Assembly (NCBI RefSeq): GCF_958453765.1
Contig: NZ_CAUDZA010000008.1
Coordinates: 1 to 64,000, forward strand
Direction of reading: 5' to 3'
Source of the DNA: Phascolarctobacterium_A succinatutens_B
GTDB taxonomy: Bacteria; Bacillota; Negativicutes; Acidaminococcales; Acidaminococcaceae
Length of the DNA stretch: 64,000 nt
The notes under the pieces were generated by a model. It was given only the letters and a program-made list of their open reading frames with translations. It was not told the origin of the DNA and made no database searches. The translations under genes and the position numbers were made by a program. Shown piece by piece: positions 32,210 through 41,408 of the stretch; within the stretch, counting starts at the first letter, position 1; each line of letters opens with the position of its first letter.

Positions 32210-33652
32210 TTATTGCATTTTTTCTTTGAGCATTTTAGTAACCATGCCCGGGTTAGCCTTGCCGCGAGATTTTTTCATGATCTGGCCAACGAGGAAGCCG
32301 ATAGCTTTATCCTTACCGGCCTTGTAGTCAGCAACGGATTGCGGGTTCTCAGCAATGGTTTCTTCAACCAGCTTAAGGATAGCGCCTTCATCACTAACCT
32401 GCTCCAGACCGAGCTTCTTAACGAGAGCCTTCGGAGCTTCGTCCTCTTTGAGCATTTCGGCAAATACCTTTTTAGCCAGCTTGCTGGACAGCACGCCGTC
32501 TTTAATCAGGTTAACCAGCTCTGCTAAGTGTGCAGGGGTTACCTTGAAATCGGCAATGGTAATGCCTTCGTTGTTCATGTAAGCAGATACATCGCCCAGC
32601 AGCCAGTTGGAAACTGCTTTGCTGTCCTTAGCGGTCTTAACTGCTTCATCAAAGTATTCAGCCATAGCCTTGGTGGAAACGATCTGGGAAGCATCATATT
32701 CAGGCAGACCATGCTCGCTCATCAGGCGTGCCTGACGTTGAGCCGGCAGCTCCGGCAGAGTTTCACGGATACGCTCAATCCAGGCATCGTCCAGCTGTAC
32801 CGGAACGAGGTCAGGCTCAGGGAAGTAACGGTAGTCATGTGCTTCTTCCTTAGAACGCATGGACAGGGTTACGCCGTTAGCTTCATCCCAGGTACGGGTT
32901 TCCTGAACAACGTGGCCGCCATCTTCCAGAACCTCTTTTTGGCGTTCAACTTCATAGTTGATAGCGCGCTCCAGAGCACGGAAGGAGTTCAGGTTTTTAA
33001 TTTCGGCACGGGTACCGAATTCCTTAGCGCCTTCGGGCATGATGGAGATGTTAGCGTCGCAGCGCAGGCTGCCTTCCTGCATTTTGCAGTCGCAGACATC
33101 GGTATATTCCAGAATTGCTTTCAGGTTTTCCATGTAAGCACGAGCTTCAGCAGCACTGCGCATATCCGGCTCGGATACAATCTCAATCAGCGGTACACCT
33201 GCACGGTTGTAGTCAACTGCGGAGGAATCGGATGTGCTGATGGTTGCGCCGCTGTGGTTCAGCTTGCCTGCATCCTCTTCCATGTGGATACGGGTAACGC
33301 CGATACGTTTATGCTCGCCATCTACAACGATGTCGATATGACCGCCCAAGCAGATAGGCTTATCAAATTGGGAAATCTGATAGTTCTTGGACAGGTCAGG
33401 ATAGAAGTAGTTTTTACGGTCGAATTTGTTGTATTTCTGGATATCGCAGTTCAGCGCCAGGCCAGCTTTGATAGCGAAATCAACAACCTGCTTGTTCAGT
33501 ACAGGCAGTGCACCGGGCATACCCAGGCAAACCGGGCATACATGGGTGTTGGGCAGGCTGCCGAAGGCAGTGGAGCAGCTGCAGAATGCTTTAGTTTTGG
33601 TTTTCAGCTCGGCATGAACTTCCAGGCCGATAACGGTAATATATTTAGTCAT
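32210..33652 (-). CDS. gatB: Asp-tRNA(Asn)/Glu-tRNA(Gln) amidotransferase subunit B
   Basis: 480 residues, normal length. GatB activates the misacylated Glu/Asp on tRNA with ATP and binds the tRNA through its C-terminal helical domain. Motifs: GLEVHAELKTKTKAFC with zinc cysteines (CSCS, CPVC), NYFYPDLSKNYQISQFD and SLRCDANIS. Start overlaps the gatA stop by one base. Last gene of gatC-gatA-gatB. Confidence 0.98.
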   Translation of the reverse strand: MTKYITVIGLEVHAELKTKTKAFCSCSTAFGSLPNTHVCPVCLGMPGALPVLNKQVVDFAIKAGLALNCDIQKYNKFDRKNYFYPDLSKNYQISQFDKPICLGGHIDIVVDGEHKRIGVTRIHMEEDAGKLNHSGATISTSDSSAVDYNRAGVPLIEIVSEPDMRSAAEARAYMENLKAILEYTDVCDCKMQEGSLRCDANISIMPEGAKEFGTRAEIKNLNSFRALERAINYEVERQKEVLEDGGHVVQETRTWDEANGVTLSMRSKEEAHDYRYFPEPDLVPVQLDDAWIERIRETLPELPAQRQARLMSEHGLPEYDASQIVSTKAMAEYFDEAVKTAKDSKAVSNWLLGDVSAYMNNEGITIADFKVTPAHLAELVNLIKDGVLSSKLAKKVFAEMLKEDEAPKALVKKLGLEQVSDEGAILKLVEETIAENPQSVADYKAGKDKAIGFLVGQIMKKSRGKANPGMVTKMLKEKMQ

Positions 33653-35121
33653 TATTTGTTACCTCCCAGCGGTGCGAATACTTTATGATATTCGGTTGCC
33701 TGTTCAAAGGTATAAGCAGCACGCAGAATGGTTGCTTCGTCCAGAACCTTGCCGATCAGCTGCATACCGATAGGCATGCCGTCATCAGCAAAGCCGCAAG
33801 GAATGGAAATACCCGGCAGACCAGCCATATTTACCGGAATAGTGGTTACGTCCAGCATGTACATGGTCAGCGGATCCATCTTATCGTTGATGCCGTAAGC
33901 AGGAACCGGAGAGGTCGGAGTCAGCAGCACGTCGCATTTTTCAAACGCAGCTTCAAAGTCGCGGCGGATGAGGGTACGAACCTGCATAGCCTTGTTGTAG
34001 TATGCGTCATAGTAACCGCTGCTCAGTACGTAGGTGCCCAGCATAATACGGCGGCGTACTTCCTGGCCGAAGCCTTCGGTGCGGCTCATAGTGGTCATTT
34101 CCGGTGCGGAGGTTGCATCTACATTGCGATAACCGTAGCGAACGCCGTCGAAGCGTGCCAGGTTAGCGGAAGCCTCAGCAGGAGCAATGATGTAATAGGT
34201 GATTACAGCATATTCGGTATGCGGCAGGGAAACCTCAACGATTTCAGCGCCCAGCTCTTTATATTTTTCAACGGCCTTCATGATCTCAGCCTTAACCTTA
34301 GCATCAACGCCTTCACCGAAGTATTCCTTCGGCAGACCGATGCGCAGGCCTTTAACGTCATTTACCAGTGCTTTGGTGAAGTCGGGAACCTCTACGTCAA
34401 GAGAGGTGGAGTCCATCTCGTCCTTACCGCAGATAGTGTTGAGTACCAGAGCAGCGTCGGTTACGTCTTTAGTGATAGGTCCGATCTGGTCCAGAGAGGA
34501 TGCGAATGCTACGCAGCCGTAACGGGATACACGGCCGTAGGTCGGCTTAATACCAACGCAGCCGTTGAAGGATGCCGGCTGACGGATAGATCCGCCGGTA
34601 TCGGAGCCCAGAGTCCAGATAGCTTCGCCTGCAGCGATAGCAGCAGCGCTGCCGCCGGAGGAGCCGCCGGGAACACGGTCCAGGTTCCAGGGGTTGTGGG
34701 TTACACCAAAATGAGAGGTCTTGGTGGTGGAGCCCATAGCAAATTCATCCAGGTTGGTTTTGCCCAAGAAAATGGTTTCGTCAGCGCGCAGGTTTTTGAT
34801 AACATGTGCGTCATATACGGGAATGAAGTTCTCCAGCATTTTGGAGGAACAGGTAGTGCGCAGGCCTTTGGTAGAAATATTATCTTTGATTGCGCCAGGG
34901 ATACCTGCCAGCGGAGCGATTTTCTCGCCTGCGGCAATCTTGGCATCAACCTTGGCAGCCTGTGCCAGAGCGTTTTCTTTATCCAGGGTTACGTAAGCGT
35001 TAACCTGGTCTTCAACTGCGTCGACACGCGCAATAACAGCGTTAGTTAATTCGACGGAGCTTACTTCTTTGTTGACGAGCTTTTCATGCAGCTCGTGCGC
35101 AGTAAGTTTATACAAATCCAC
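33652..35121 (-). CDS. gatA: Asp-tRNA(Asn)/Glu-tRNA(Gln) amidotransferase subunit A
   Basis: 489 residues, amidase-signature family. Releases ammonia from glutamine for transfer to misacylated tRNA. The catalytic Ser-cisSer-Lys residues lie in the segments GIPGAIKDNI (Lys) and GGSSGGSAAAIAAG / GSDTGGSIRQPA (serines). Complete and full length, 16 bp after gatC. Confidence 0.98.
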   Translation of the reverse strand: MDLYKLTAHELHEKLVNKEVSSVELTNAVIARVDAVEDQVNAYVTLDKENALAQAAKVDAKIAAGEKIAPLAGIPGAIKDNISTKGLRTTCSSKMLENFIPVYDAHVIKNLRADETIFLGKTNLDEFAMGSTTKTSHFGVTHNPWNLDRVPGGSSGGSAAAIAAGEAIWTLGSDTGGSIRQPASFNGCVGIKPTYGRVSRYGCVAFASSLDQIGPITKDVTDAALVLNTICGKDEMDSTSLDVEVPDFTKALVNDVKGLRIGLPKEYFGEGVDAKVKAEIMKAVEKYKELGAEIVEVSLPHTEYAVITYYIIAPAEASANLARFDGVRYGYRNVDATSAPEMTTMSRTEGFGQEVRRRIMLGTYVLSSGYYDAYYNKAMQVRTLIRRDFEAAFEKCDVLLTPTSPVPAYGINDKMDPLTMYMLDVTTIPVNMAGLPGISIPCGFADDGMPIGMQLIGKVLDEATILRAAYTFEQATEYHKVFAPLGGNK

Positions 35122-35137
35122 AGCGTTTGCCTCCTTC

Positions 35138-35425
35138 TTATTCGATTACGCGCGGTACCTTAAAGCCGTCATTGTGAACAGCAGGAGCGTTCTTCAATGC
35201 TTCCTCGTGGGATACGCCTTCTTTGACAACGTCCTCACGCAGTACATTGCTTACCGGCAGTACATACGGGGTAGGTTCGATACCAGCGGTATCAATTTTT
35301 TCAAGAATGTCGGCATAGTTAAGAATCTGGTTGAACTGTTCGGTGAATACTTCCATTTCAGAAGCAGGAACAGTCAAACGGGAAAGCTGTGCGATATGCT
35401 TTACGTCTTCAGCAGAAACTTTCAT
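35138..35425 (-). CDS. gatC: Asp-tRNA(Asn)/Glu-tRNA(Gln) amidotransferase subunit C
   Basis: 95 residues. GatC wraps between A and B subunits and stabilises them. The pattern VKHIAQLSRL near the start, FNQILNYADIL in the middle and the C-terminal HNDGFKVPRVIE are diagnostic. First gene of the operon; a TATAAT at 35477-35482 (minus strand) is its likely -10. Confidence 0.97.
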   Translation of the reverse strand: MKVSAEDVKHIAQLSRLTVPASEMEVFTEQFNQILNYADILEKIDTAGIEPTPYVLPVSNVLREDVVKEGVSHEEALKNAPAVHNDGFKVPRVIE

Positions 35426-35586
35426 TTTTTCACCATCCTATAAAAACTCGTTTTATTTTTACAAATAACCTGTTTTATTATAACACATTTACTGAGCAAA
35501 GTACACTGAGTAAGGCGCTTCGTCAGCGATTGCGGGGATATTTTTAGGAAAAAGCGGCTTTTAAAATATTAGACAGCAAAACAATA

Positions 35587-35761
35587 AAGCCTCTCCTCGG
35601 GGAGACAAGGTGAATTGCCCGTAGGGCAAGAGAAGGCGCCCTGGGGCGGGTGGCATCGCGCAGCGATGACGGAGAGGGGTTCAACAAAATAAAATATATG
35701 CATAAGCACAACCCCTCTCAGTCGCCCTACTGGCGACAGCTCTCCCCCAAGGAGAGCCTTT
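35587..35761. repeat. Composite palindromic repeat
   Basis: Opens AAAGCCTCTCCTCGGGGAG and closes with CTCTCCCCCAAGGAGAGCC, with inner hairpins TTGCCCGTAGGGCAA, GGCATCGCGCAGCGATG and GTCGCCCTACTGGCGAC. It belongs to the same dispersed family as the blocks at 25.3, 17.1 and 45.1-45.8 kb. No gene. Confidence 0.75.
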
Positions 35762-35796
35762 CTCTTCGTATAGCATCCATACACACAAACATAAAA

Positions 35797-35818
35797 AGAA
35801 CCGCCTCACGGCGGTTCT
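35797..35818 (-). terminator. Terminator of the paired exported-protein operon
   Basis: AGAACCGCC, 4-base loop, GGCGGTTCT, then TTTTTATG on the minus strand. Identical in stem to the porin terminator. Confidence 0.85.
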
Positions 35819-35839
35819 CTAAACTCAAAACATCTGGCG

Positions 35840-36358
35840 CTATTTCCCTTCTCGCTTGCTAACCTTAGTATACAGCCTTTTTAAAATATCCATTGCCTCA
35901 TCCTGCTGCATACTGCTTAGCTGCGGCTTTACCTTGCGTCTGTTTTTATTTTTATAGCTGCCAAGAGCAATATAAAACTCTGTTGTCGTCGCATCATGCG
36001 CAAACAGCTTCTCAGCCTGCTTTTGCTTCTGCTCCGTAAGCGGCAGTTTTTGGATAAAAGCATCTAGCTCTGCCAAATCCTCACTTGTCACCTCTGCCGA
36101 CGACAGCAGGCAATTCCCGCCCTTTTTATCGACAAAAAAGCAGCTGAAGGTACCCTGCCCTTCCTTAAAGGGATCATAATTAACCTCAAACCTGTAGCAC
36201 AGGGTGCGGAACTGATGGTTCCGGTTCATATAAAAGGCAGACCATTCTACGTGTCTCATCTTATCTTCTCCTTGTACCGGCGCACAACCTATATTAACTG
36301 TCAGCAGTACAAGCATCGCCAGCAGCATTTTGGTGATTTTCCATAATTTACTGTGCAT
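35840..36358 (-). CDS. Putative lipoprotein, paralogue of the upstream gene
   Basis: 172 residues. A hydrophobic leader ends in NIGC, an acceptable lipobox. The mature part (MRHVEWSAFYMNRNHQF) resembles the upstream 184-residue protein (MGRIEWTGMQLYRNGS), and both share an ELDAFIQKLPL / PLDALIQGLPL segment, so the two arose by duplication. Function unknown. ATG at 36358 follows GGCGGTG. 24 bp after the upstream gene, same operon, promoter site G. Confidence 0.72.
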   Translation of the reverse strand: MHSKLWKITKMLLAMLVLLTVNIGCAPVQGEDKMRHVEWSAFYMNRNHQFRTLCYRFEVNYDPFKEGQGTFSCFFVDKKGGNCLLSSAEVTSEDLAELDAFIQKLPLTEQKQKQAEKLFAHDATTTEFYIALGSYKNKNRRKVKPQLSSMQQDEAMDILKRLYTKVSKREGK

Positions 36359-36382
36359 ACCGTTCACCGCCTTTGTTAAACC

Positions 36383-36937
36383 TTAATTGCGAAGCGGAGC
36401 TCTGTCCTTAGCCTTCAGGTAAAGCTGCAGAAACTGCTTTTGCAGCTCCTCTCTTTGCTCCCCGCTCAAAGGCGCCGTCAGCTTCTTGACGCTTCTATCT
36501 TTATAGTTGGCGATACACACATCAAAAATCTCCATGGTTTCATCACAGACAAGCAAATCATCATCTACCGGCTCAGGTTCCTTGGGCGGTGCCAGCGGCA
36601 GTCCTTGGATAAGCGCATCAAGAGGCGCAAGCTCCTCGCGCGTCACGGGCACGCTCTCCAGCTCACAGCGCCAGATTTCGTCATTTAGATTTGCCGGAGC
36701 CTTAAAGCTGCAGTCATAAAGCATCTGCCCGCTTTTAGCATCCAAACGCAGCGCATAATTATAGCTATAATCATAATTCGAGCCGTTTCTGTATAATTGC
36801 ATACCCGTCCATTCTATACGTCCCATGCTATCGCCTCCCCGCACCTGGGCATAAATCAGCTTTGCTGTCAGCAGCAGAAGCGCTGCCAATAACAGCAGAT
36901 GAATAATTCTCAGCTTGTTGCTTTTTTGTTTGCGCAT
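36383..36937 (-). CDS. Membrane-anchored exported protein, unknown function
   Basis: 184 residues. A basic N-terminus (RKQKSNKLR) and one hydrophobic helix (about 13-32) act as an uncleaved anchor or signal; there is no lipobox, unlike the downstream paralogue. The soluble part carries the IEWTGMQLYRNG and LDALIQGLPLAPP segments. Unknown family. Start at the ATG after GGCGGTG rather than the overlapping GTG. Predicted leader about 28 bases from site G. Confidence 0.72.
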   Translation of the reverse strand: MRKQKSNKLRIIHLLLLAALLLLTAKLIYAQVRGGDSMGRIEWTGMQLYRNGSNYDYSYNYALRLDAKSGQMLYDCSFKAPANLNDEIWRCELESVPVTREELAPLDALIQGLPLAPPKEPEPVDDDLLVCDETMEIFDVCIANYKDRSVKKLTAPLSGEQREELQKQFLQLYLKAKDRAPLRN

Positions 36938-36971
36938 GCTGCTCACCGCCTTTTGCTATTCTTCTGATGAT

Positions 36972-37026
36972 AGCATAGCGTATCAGCGCAGCTTTGTCCC
37001 TACCCGAAAGGCTGATTTCGGGTAGG
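36972..37026 (-). promoter_or_regulatory. Regulon promoter site G
   Basis: Perfect arms CCTACCCGAA (36999-37008) and TTCGGGTAGG (37017-37026), 8-base centre, 21 bp to TATGCT on the minus strand; -35 position GGGACA. Its neighbour H serves the divergent autotransporter. Confidence 0.83.
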
Positions 37027-37079
37027 AAGAGAAGCTGACTTCAAATTTTTTCACAAAATCAGCAAATTTTTCACTTCAT

Positions 37080-37134
37080 CCTACCCGAATTTGCCATTTG
37101 GAGTGGGGCTTTTTCCTGCTTTCTGATATATAAT
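37080..37134 (+). promoter_or_regulatory. Regulon promoter site H (autotransporter)
   Basis: Distal arm CCTACCCGAA (37080-37089), proximal arm TTGGAGTGGG (37098-37107, 7/10), 21 bp to a perfect TATAAT. -35 position GGGCTT. Predicted leader about 85 bases. Confidence 0.82.
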
Positions 37135-37225
37135 GCAGATGTAGAAAAGAATCGGCTGATTAATTATTGTAATATTCTTAAAGTTTTCTTTATATTGGCC
37201 GATTTAAAGAAAGGTGGTCTTGTTT

Positions 37226-39856
37226 ATGCAACGCAAAAAATTAATCTCCAAAACCCTGACAACAGCTGTAATGCTTGCGCTGTACATCGGGGTGGCACAA
37301 CCATCCATAACTTCTGCACAGGAATATACTGACCAAATCACCGGTGCTAATGACGCTTATGCAGCTCATGGCATCCGCACTACTGTCGGTATGGAATCAA
37401 CTTATACCTTCGCTGAGGGTGACGTAGTAAAATGGACTAACGCCTACCCTGCTGTTGAGGTTTGGGACGAAGGAACACATTTAAAATTTACTACGCCGCT
37501 AAATCTGCAGCTTGATATTAAAGATGGTGCTACCAGCGGTATTTATGCAACAACCTCTAACTACGATACTCCCGCCAGGCTCACTGCCCGAGATGTGAAT
37601 ATCACAGGTCAGTCTACAGGCTCTAATTATGATATAAACAGAATCTATATTTCCGGCATTGAAACTTATGCTGCCGATATCAAGATAGAAAACCTCAATA
37701 TCGACATTACTGCCGACGGCAAGCCGGAAAGTATTGTTGATGGTATTTTCATGGGCCGCGATCCTGAGGATGAAGACAGTGAGCATACTCTGACCGTAAC
37801 CGGCGCTACAAATATCAAGGCTGTTTCTAAAAATGGCTATTATGCCTGGGCAGCAGGCATTGAAGCCCTAGACCAGGCCAAGATGAACTTTGGCAAGCTG
37901 ACAATCGCTACCGAAGCTATAGCTGAGGATTTAGCTCGTACTAACGGCATCTTTGCAGCAGGCAACTCCGAAATCAACGCCGGAGAAACGCATATTAACG
38001 TAAAAGGCATTTCTCCGAATCCTAATGAATCAAGCTACAGCTATGGTCTTAATGCTATCCACAGCTCCACCATTACTCTCGGTGACAACAGCACTATTCA
38101 CGCTGAAAGCAGCGGCGATGGTGCGGTTATGACCGTTGGTGTTCGTGCAGGGTACCATTCCGAAGTCAACCTGGGCATTACGAATATCAGAGCTGAAAAC
38201 AATAGTGCCGAAGGTACTGTTGATGTACTATTTGTCGAAGATGGCTCCGTTCTTAACATGGCCGGCGGCAGCATAACCGGCGCCAACAACGCTAACAATG
38301 GCTTGTTCAACGCTATCAACGCTTACGGCGAGGATCCGGATCCGACTTGGCATACCGACACTATTGTCAACATCAACCAAGGTACAACTAACGATGTTGT
38401 AATCGTTGGTGACGTACGTGCAGCCAACACCGCCATCGTTAACCTTAACCTGAACACTGACGCTTCCAGCATCACCGGCAATCTCGACCAAAGCGGTCCT
38501 TATGTAGACAAAGAGGATTCTGCCGGTAGCATTAACCTCATCCTCGCCAACAAAGCTACATGGCATGCCATGGGCCAATTCGGCAACGGCTACAGCTATC
38601 TGGAAAAGCTCACCCTGAATGACGGCAGCATCACTATGACCAATGAAGAGGCGCAGAACATTGACGTTATGCACCTGCAGGGCACCGGCGGTGAGCTGAC
38701 ACTGGAGGCTGACGCAAACCTCAATACAGGCTTCTTCCGCGTAAACAACGCTGACACCGACGCTGCCGCAGTACATACCTCCTATGCAGGCATCAATGCT
38801 GATAACGTGAAGGACGCAGCTGGCTTAGAAGGCCTTGTTAGAAACAGCCTGAAGATTCACGATGACAGTGCGGCAAAATTTGACGTTCAGGTAAACGAAG
38901 GTCTGCTCATCGGCCAAATGCAGGCAGATACCATCAACCATATTGACGGCAACGCAATCGCCAATGTCAAGATCGCACAAAGCACTACTGTGGATGCTAT
39001 CAGCCATATGCAAAACGCTGCAGCACTGTCCTGGAGACAGGAGGACGCTACTCTCAGCAAGCGTTTAGCCGATTTGCGTCAGGGCGATGGTGACCAAGGC
39101 TTCTGGGTACGCTTGAACCGCGGTGAATTTAAACATGCCAATACCAAAAACCAGAATAATTTCTTCCAGATGGGTTATGATAAGGCTGGCGGCGATTGGC
39201 ATTACGGCGCTGCTATCAGCCGCAACAGCGGTAAAACCACCTACGGCGATGCAACAGCGAAAAACCGTAGCTTGGCACTTACTCTGTACGGCACCTGGCT
39301 GGGCGACAAAGGCCATTATGCAGACATCGTGCTGAAGGAAGGCCGCCTGAGCAATGATTACGATATCTCTGCACCGATTGGCTTCACTCACGGTCAGTAC
39401 AAAACCTGGGGCAGCAGCATCAGTGCGGAATACGGCAGAGAAATCGCTATGGGTGACAAGGCCTACTTCACTCCGCAGGCACAGCTTTCCTGGCTGCGTA
39501 TTGCCGGTAAGGATTACACTACCGCCAACGGCATTGCTATCAGTCAGGACAGCCAAAGCAGCACCATCGGCCGCTTAGGCTTCGAGCTTGGCAGCAGACT
39601 TGGCGACAACGGTAATGTATACGCCAAAGCTTCTGTACTGCATGACTTCGGCGGCAGTGCTGACACCCGCCTGAGCTACAACGGTGTATCCACCACCTAC
39701 AGCAACGATTTGGGCGACACCTGGTACGAGGCAGGCATCGGCTTCAACCTCAAAACCAATGATAACAGTTATCTGTATGCAGATGTTTCCAAAGCCTTCG
39801 GCGGCGACTACAAGACACCTTGGCAATGGAACGTAGGTATGCGCTGGACCTTCTGA
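37226..39856 (+). CDS. Type Va autotransporter
   Basis: 876 residues. Signal peptide (about 1-33, ends TSA), a passenger of repeated short beta-strands with N/D/G turns (about 35-600, beta-helix like, no cysteine), and a C-terminal autotransporter beta-barrel from about 625 (GFWVRLNRGEFKH) ending in WNVGMRWTF with the terminal aromatic that outer-membrane insertion needs. The passenger shows no protease triad, so an adhesin role is a guess. Start placed at 37226 after AAGGTGG; the GTG four codons upstream is discounted. Confidence 0.9.
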   Translation: MQRKKLISKTLTTAVMLALYIGVAQPSITSAQEYTDQITGANDAYAAHGIRTTVGMESTYTFAEGDVVKWTNAYPAVEVWDEGTHLKFTTPLNLQLDIKDGATSGIYATTSNYDTPARLTARDVNITGQSTGSNYDINRIYISGIETYAADIKIENLNIDITADGKPESIVDGIFMGRDPEDEDSEHTLTVTGATNIKAVSKNGYYAWAAGIEALDQAKMNFGKLTIATEAIAEDLARTNGIFAAGNSEINAGETHINVKGISPNPNESSYSYGLNAIHSSTITLGDNSTIHAESSGDGAVMTVGVRAGYHSEVNLGITNIRAENNSAEGTVDVLFVEDGSVLNMAGGSITGANNANNGLFNAINAYGEDPDPTWHTDTIVNINQGTTNDVVIVGDVRAANTAIVNLNLNTDASSITGNLDQSGPYVDKEDSAGSINLILANKATWHAMGQFGNGYSYLEKLTLNDGSITMTNEEAQNIDVMHLQGTGGELTLEADANLNTGFFRVNNADTDAAAVHTSYAGINADNVKDAAGLEGLVRNSLKIHDDSAAKFDVQVNEGLLIGQMQADTINHIDGNAIANVKIAQSTTVDAISHMQNAAALSWRQEDATLSKRLADLRQGDGDQGFWVRLNRGEFKHANTKNQNNFFQMGYDKAGGDWHYGAAISRNSGKTTYGDATAKNRSLALTLYGTWLGDKGHYADIVLKEGRLSNDYDISAPIGFTHGQYKTWGSSISAEYGREIAMGDKAYFTPQAQLSWLRIAGKDYTTANGIAISQDSQSSTIGRLGFELGSRLGDNGNVYAKASVLHDFGGSADTRLSYNGVSTTYSNDLGDTWYEAGIGFNLKTNDNSYLYADVSKAFGGDYKTPWQWNVGMRWTF

Positions 39857-39910
39857 TAGGTTAAATTTCTTCAACTTACAATCTTATCCTATGCTGTAAA
39901 TAAGCAGACA

Positions 39911-39947
39911 AAAAATTGTGCGGTCGTAAAAAGCCGCGCAATTTTTG
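39911..39947 (+). terminator. Autotransporter terminator
   Basis: AAAATTGTGCGG pairs with CCGCGCAATTTTT (one mismatch), ending in a T-run. Distinct from site I 80 bp downstream. Confidence 0.82.
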
Positions 39948-40024
39948 TGTTTATCTCTAAAATTCAGCTGAATTTTGCTATTGCTACGATATTTTATCAT
40001 CTTTTAAAATAAAACCAACCCCAA

Positions 40025-40079
40025 CCTACCCAAAATTCCCCTTTCGGGTGGGGCGCTGACACTCTTTTTGCGCTATAAT
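40025..40079 (+). promoter_or_regulatory. Regulon promoter site I
   Basis: Distal arm CCTACCCAAA (40025-40034), proximal arm TTCGGGTGGG (40043-40052), 21 bp to a perfect TATAAT; -35 position GGGCGC. Predicted leader about 24 bases. Confidence 0.85.
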
Positions 40080-40109
40080 GAAGGCAAGATAAGGAAGGGA
40101 GATGTTCCT

Positions 40110-41363
40110 ATGTTTAAAGAAAACGACGAATGTTGTGCTATACAATGCGAAAAATGTGGCGGCACCATGTATTCCGACGCTGCCAGCACCAGCTTCATCT
40201 GCTCCTTCTGCGGCAACAAGGAGCCTTGGCCGAACAGCGAAAAAATCCTTGATAGCGAAATCAAATACCGCCATAAGCCTGTAGAAGTTGTCAATGGTCT
40301 GGTGAAGCTGGGCCACGTATACTTTATGGAGCCCTTGCCGGAGATGCTCAAAAACAACACCCAAAGCATCGAAGATAAGCTGGGCGTTTTCAGCGCCCTC
40401 AGCACCAAGGTTTACGAAGAAAGCCACACCATCAAGCTACCCTGCCCGCTCTGCGGTGCCGATGTTACCGGTGAATCCACGCAGACTATTTTTACCTGCG
40501 AATACTGCGGTCACCGTCTGACGCAGGAGGAGCTGAAGGCCGGCGGTTACAACAAGGACCAGCTCATCGGCGCAGGCTCCCGCAGCTACCCCTCCATCGC
40601 CCTGCCCTTCAAGCTCACTAAGGAGCAGGCCTTCGGCAGAGCGCAACTGCTGATGAAGCGCGAGCCGATGTCCTTTAAAGGTGCGGAAAAAGCTATTAAA
40701 GAAAAATTTACGGCTTTCTATACGCCCTATACGCTGGCAGACCTGCGCGTCAAGGCACAAATCTCCAGTAATAAGGGCGACTGCGAAATTTATCAGGAGG
40801 TTTTGAACTGGGTATATCCGCAAACCTATGTCTTTGACGAAAACGCCGTCGATATGGTTGCTCCCTGGAACTTTGATGAATTCGCCCCATTTGACCCCGT
40901 ATTTCTGGAGGGTGACGTGCATATCACCACCCGCAGCAATCTTTTCCCGGTAGAAAAATATCTTGACCGCATGATCAACGAGCAGCTTTGCAACAGGCTC
41001 TGCGAAAATTACGGCTTAAAGAATGTTAAGATTGAAAAATGGTCACGCAATATCCGCAAGCATTCGGCTGACATCATGCTGCCGATTTATTATGTTGACT
41101 ATACCGACAACAGCGCCGGCGAGCGCTTCGTTATCGTAGTTAACGGCCAGACCGGCGCTGCCAGCGCCCGCTTCGTCAACAGCAAGGACAAGGTACGCAG
41201 CCTGCAGCTGCCCGCCAACAGCAAGCTGCCGCGCTTTGCCGAAACAACGCTGCGCACGCCGCCGATGATTGTGCGCTATGTTAAGCCCAAATTCCTGCAT
41301 GAGGTAATTCCGCCGGAAAAGGGCTTCAAAAAGAGTCTTTTCCAGATGCTTAAATTCTGGTAA
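40110..41363 (+). CDS. Zinc-ribbon protein, soluble relative of the 5.5-kb gene
   Basis: 417 residues. Zinc pairs: CEKC with CSFC near residues 12-33, and CPLC with CEYC near 113-140. The segments ALPFKLTKEQAFG and IVVNGQTGAAS correspond to IPFKKTKEQA and MNGQTGKVVG of the zinc-ribbon membrane protein at 5.5 kb, but no transmembrane tail is present. Cytoplasmic. ATG at 40110 follows AGGGAG. Controlled by site I, the only regulon member here with no export signal. Convergent with noc. Confidence 0.78.
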   Translation: MFKENDECCAIQCEKCGGTMYSDAASTSFICSFCGNKEPWPNSEKILDSEIKYRHKPVEVVNGLVKLGHVYFMEPLPEMLKNNTQSIEDKLGVFSALSTKVYEESHTIKLPCPLCGADVTGESTQTIFTCEYCGHRLTQEELKAGGYNKDQLIGAGSRSYPSIALPFKLTKEQAFGRAQLLMKREPMSFKGAEKAIKEKFTAFYTPYTLADLRVKAQISSNKGDCEIYQEVLNWVYPQTYVFDENAVDMVAPWNFDEFAPFDPVFLEGDVHITTRSNLFPVEKYLDRMINEQLCNRLCENYGLKNVKIEKWSRNIRKHSADIMLPIYYVDYTDNSAGERFVIVVNGQTGAASARFVNSKDKVRSLQLPANSKLPRFAETTLRTPPMIVRYVKPKFLHEVIPPEKGFKKSLFQMLKFW

Positions 41364-41408
41364 AAATCCGGCTATAGCCGGAGCATAATAAGCCATCTCC
41401 TTGTACAA

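Noticed and set aside
32528..33688. 386-residue frame opposite gatB, and a 454-residue frame opposite gatA
   Set aside because: They are antisense shadows of highly conserved genes, with no ribosome site and no family features.
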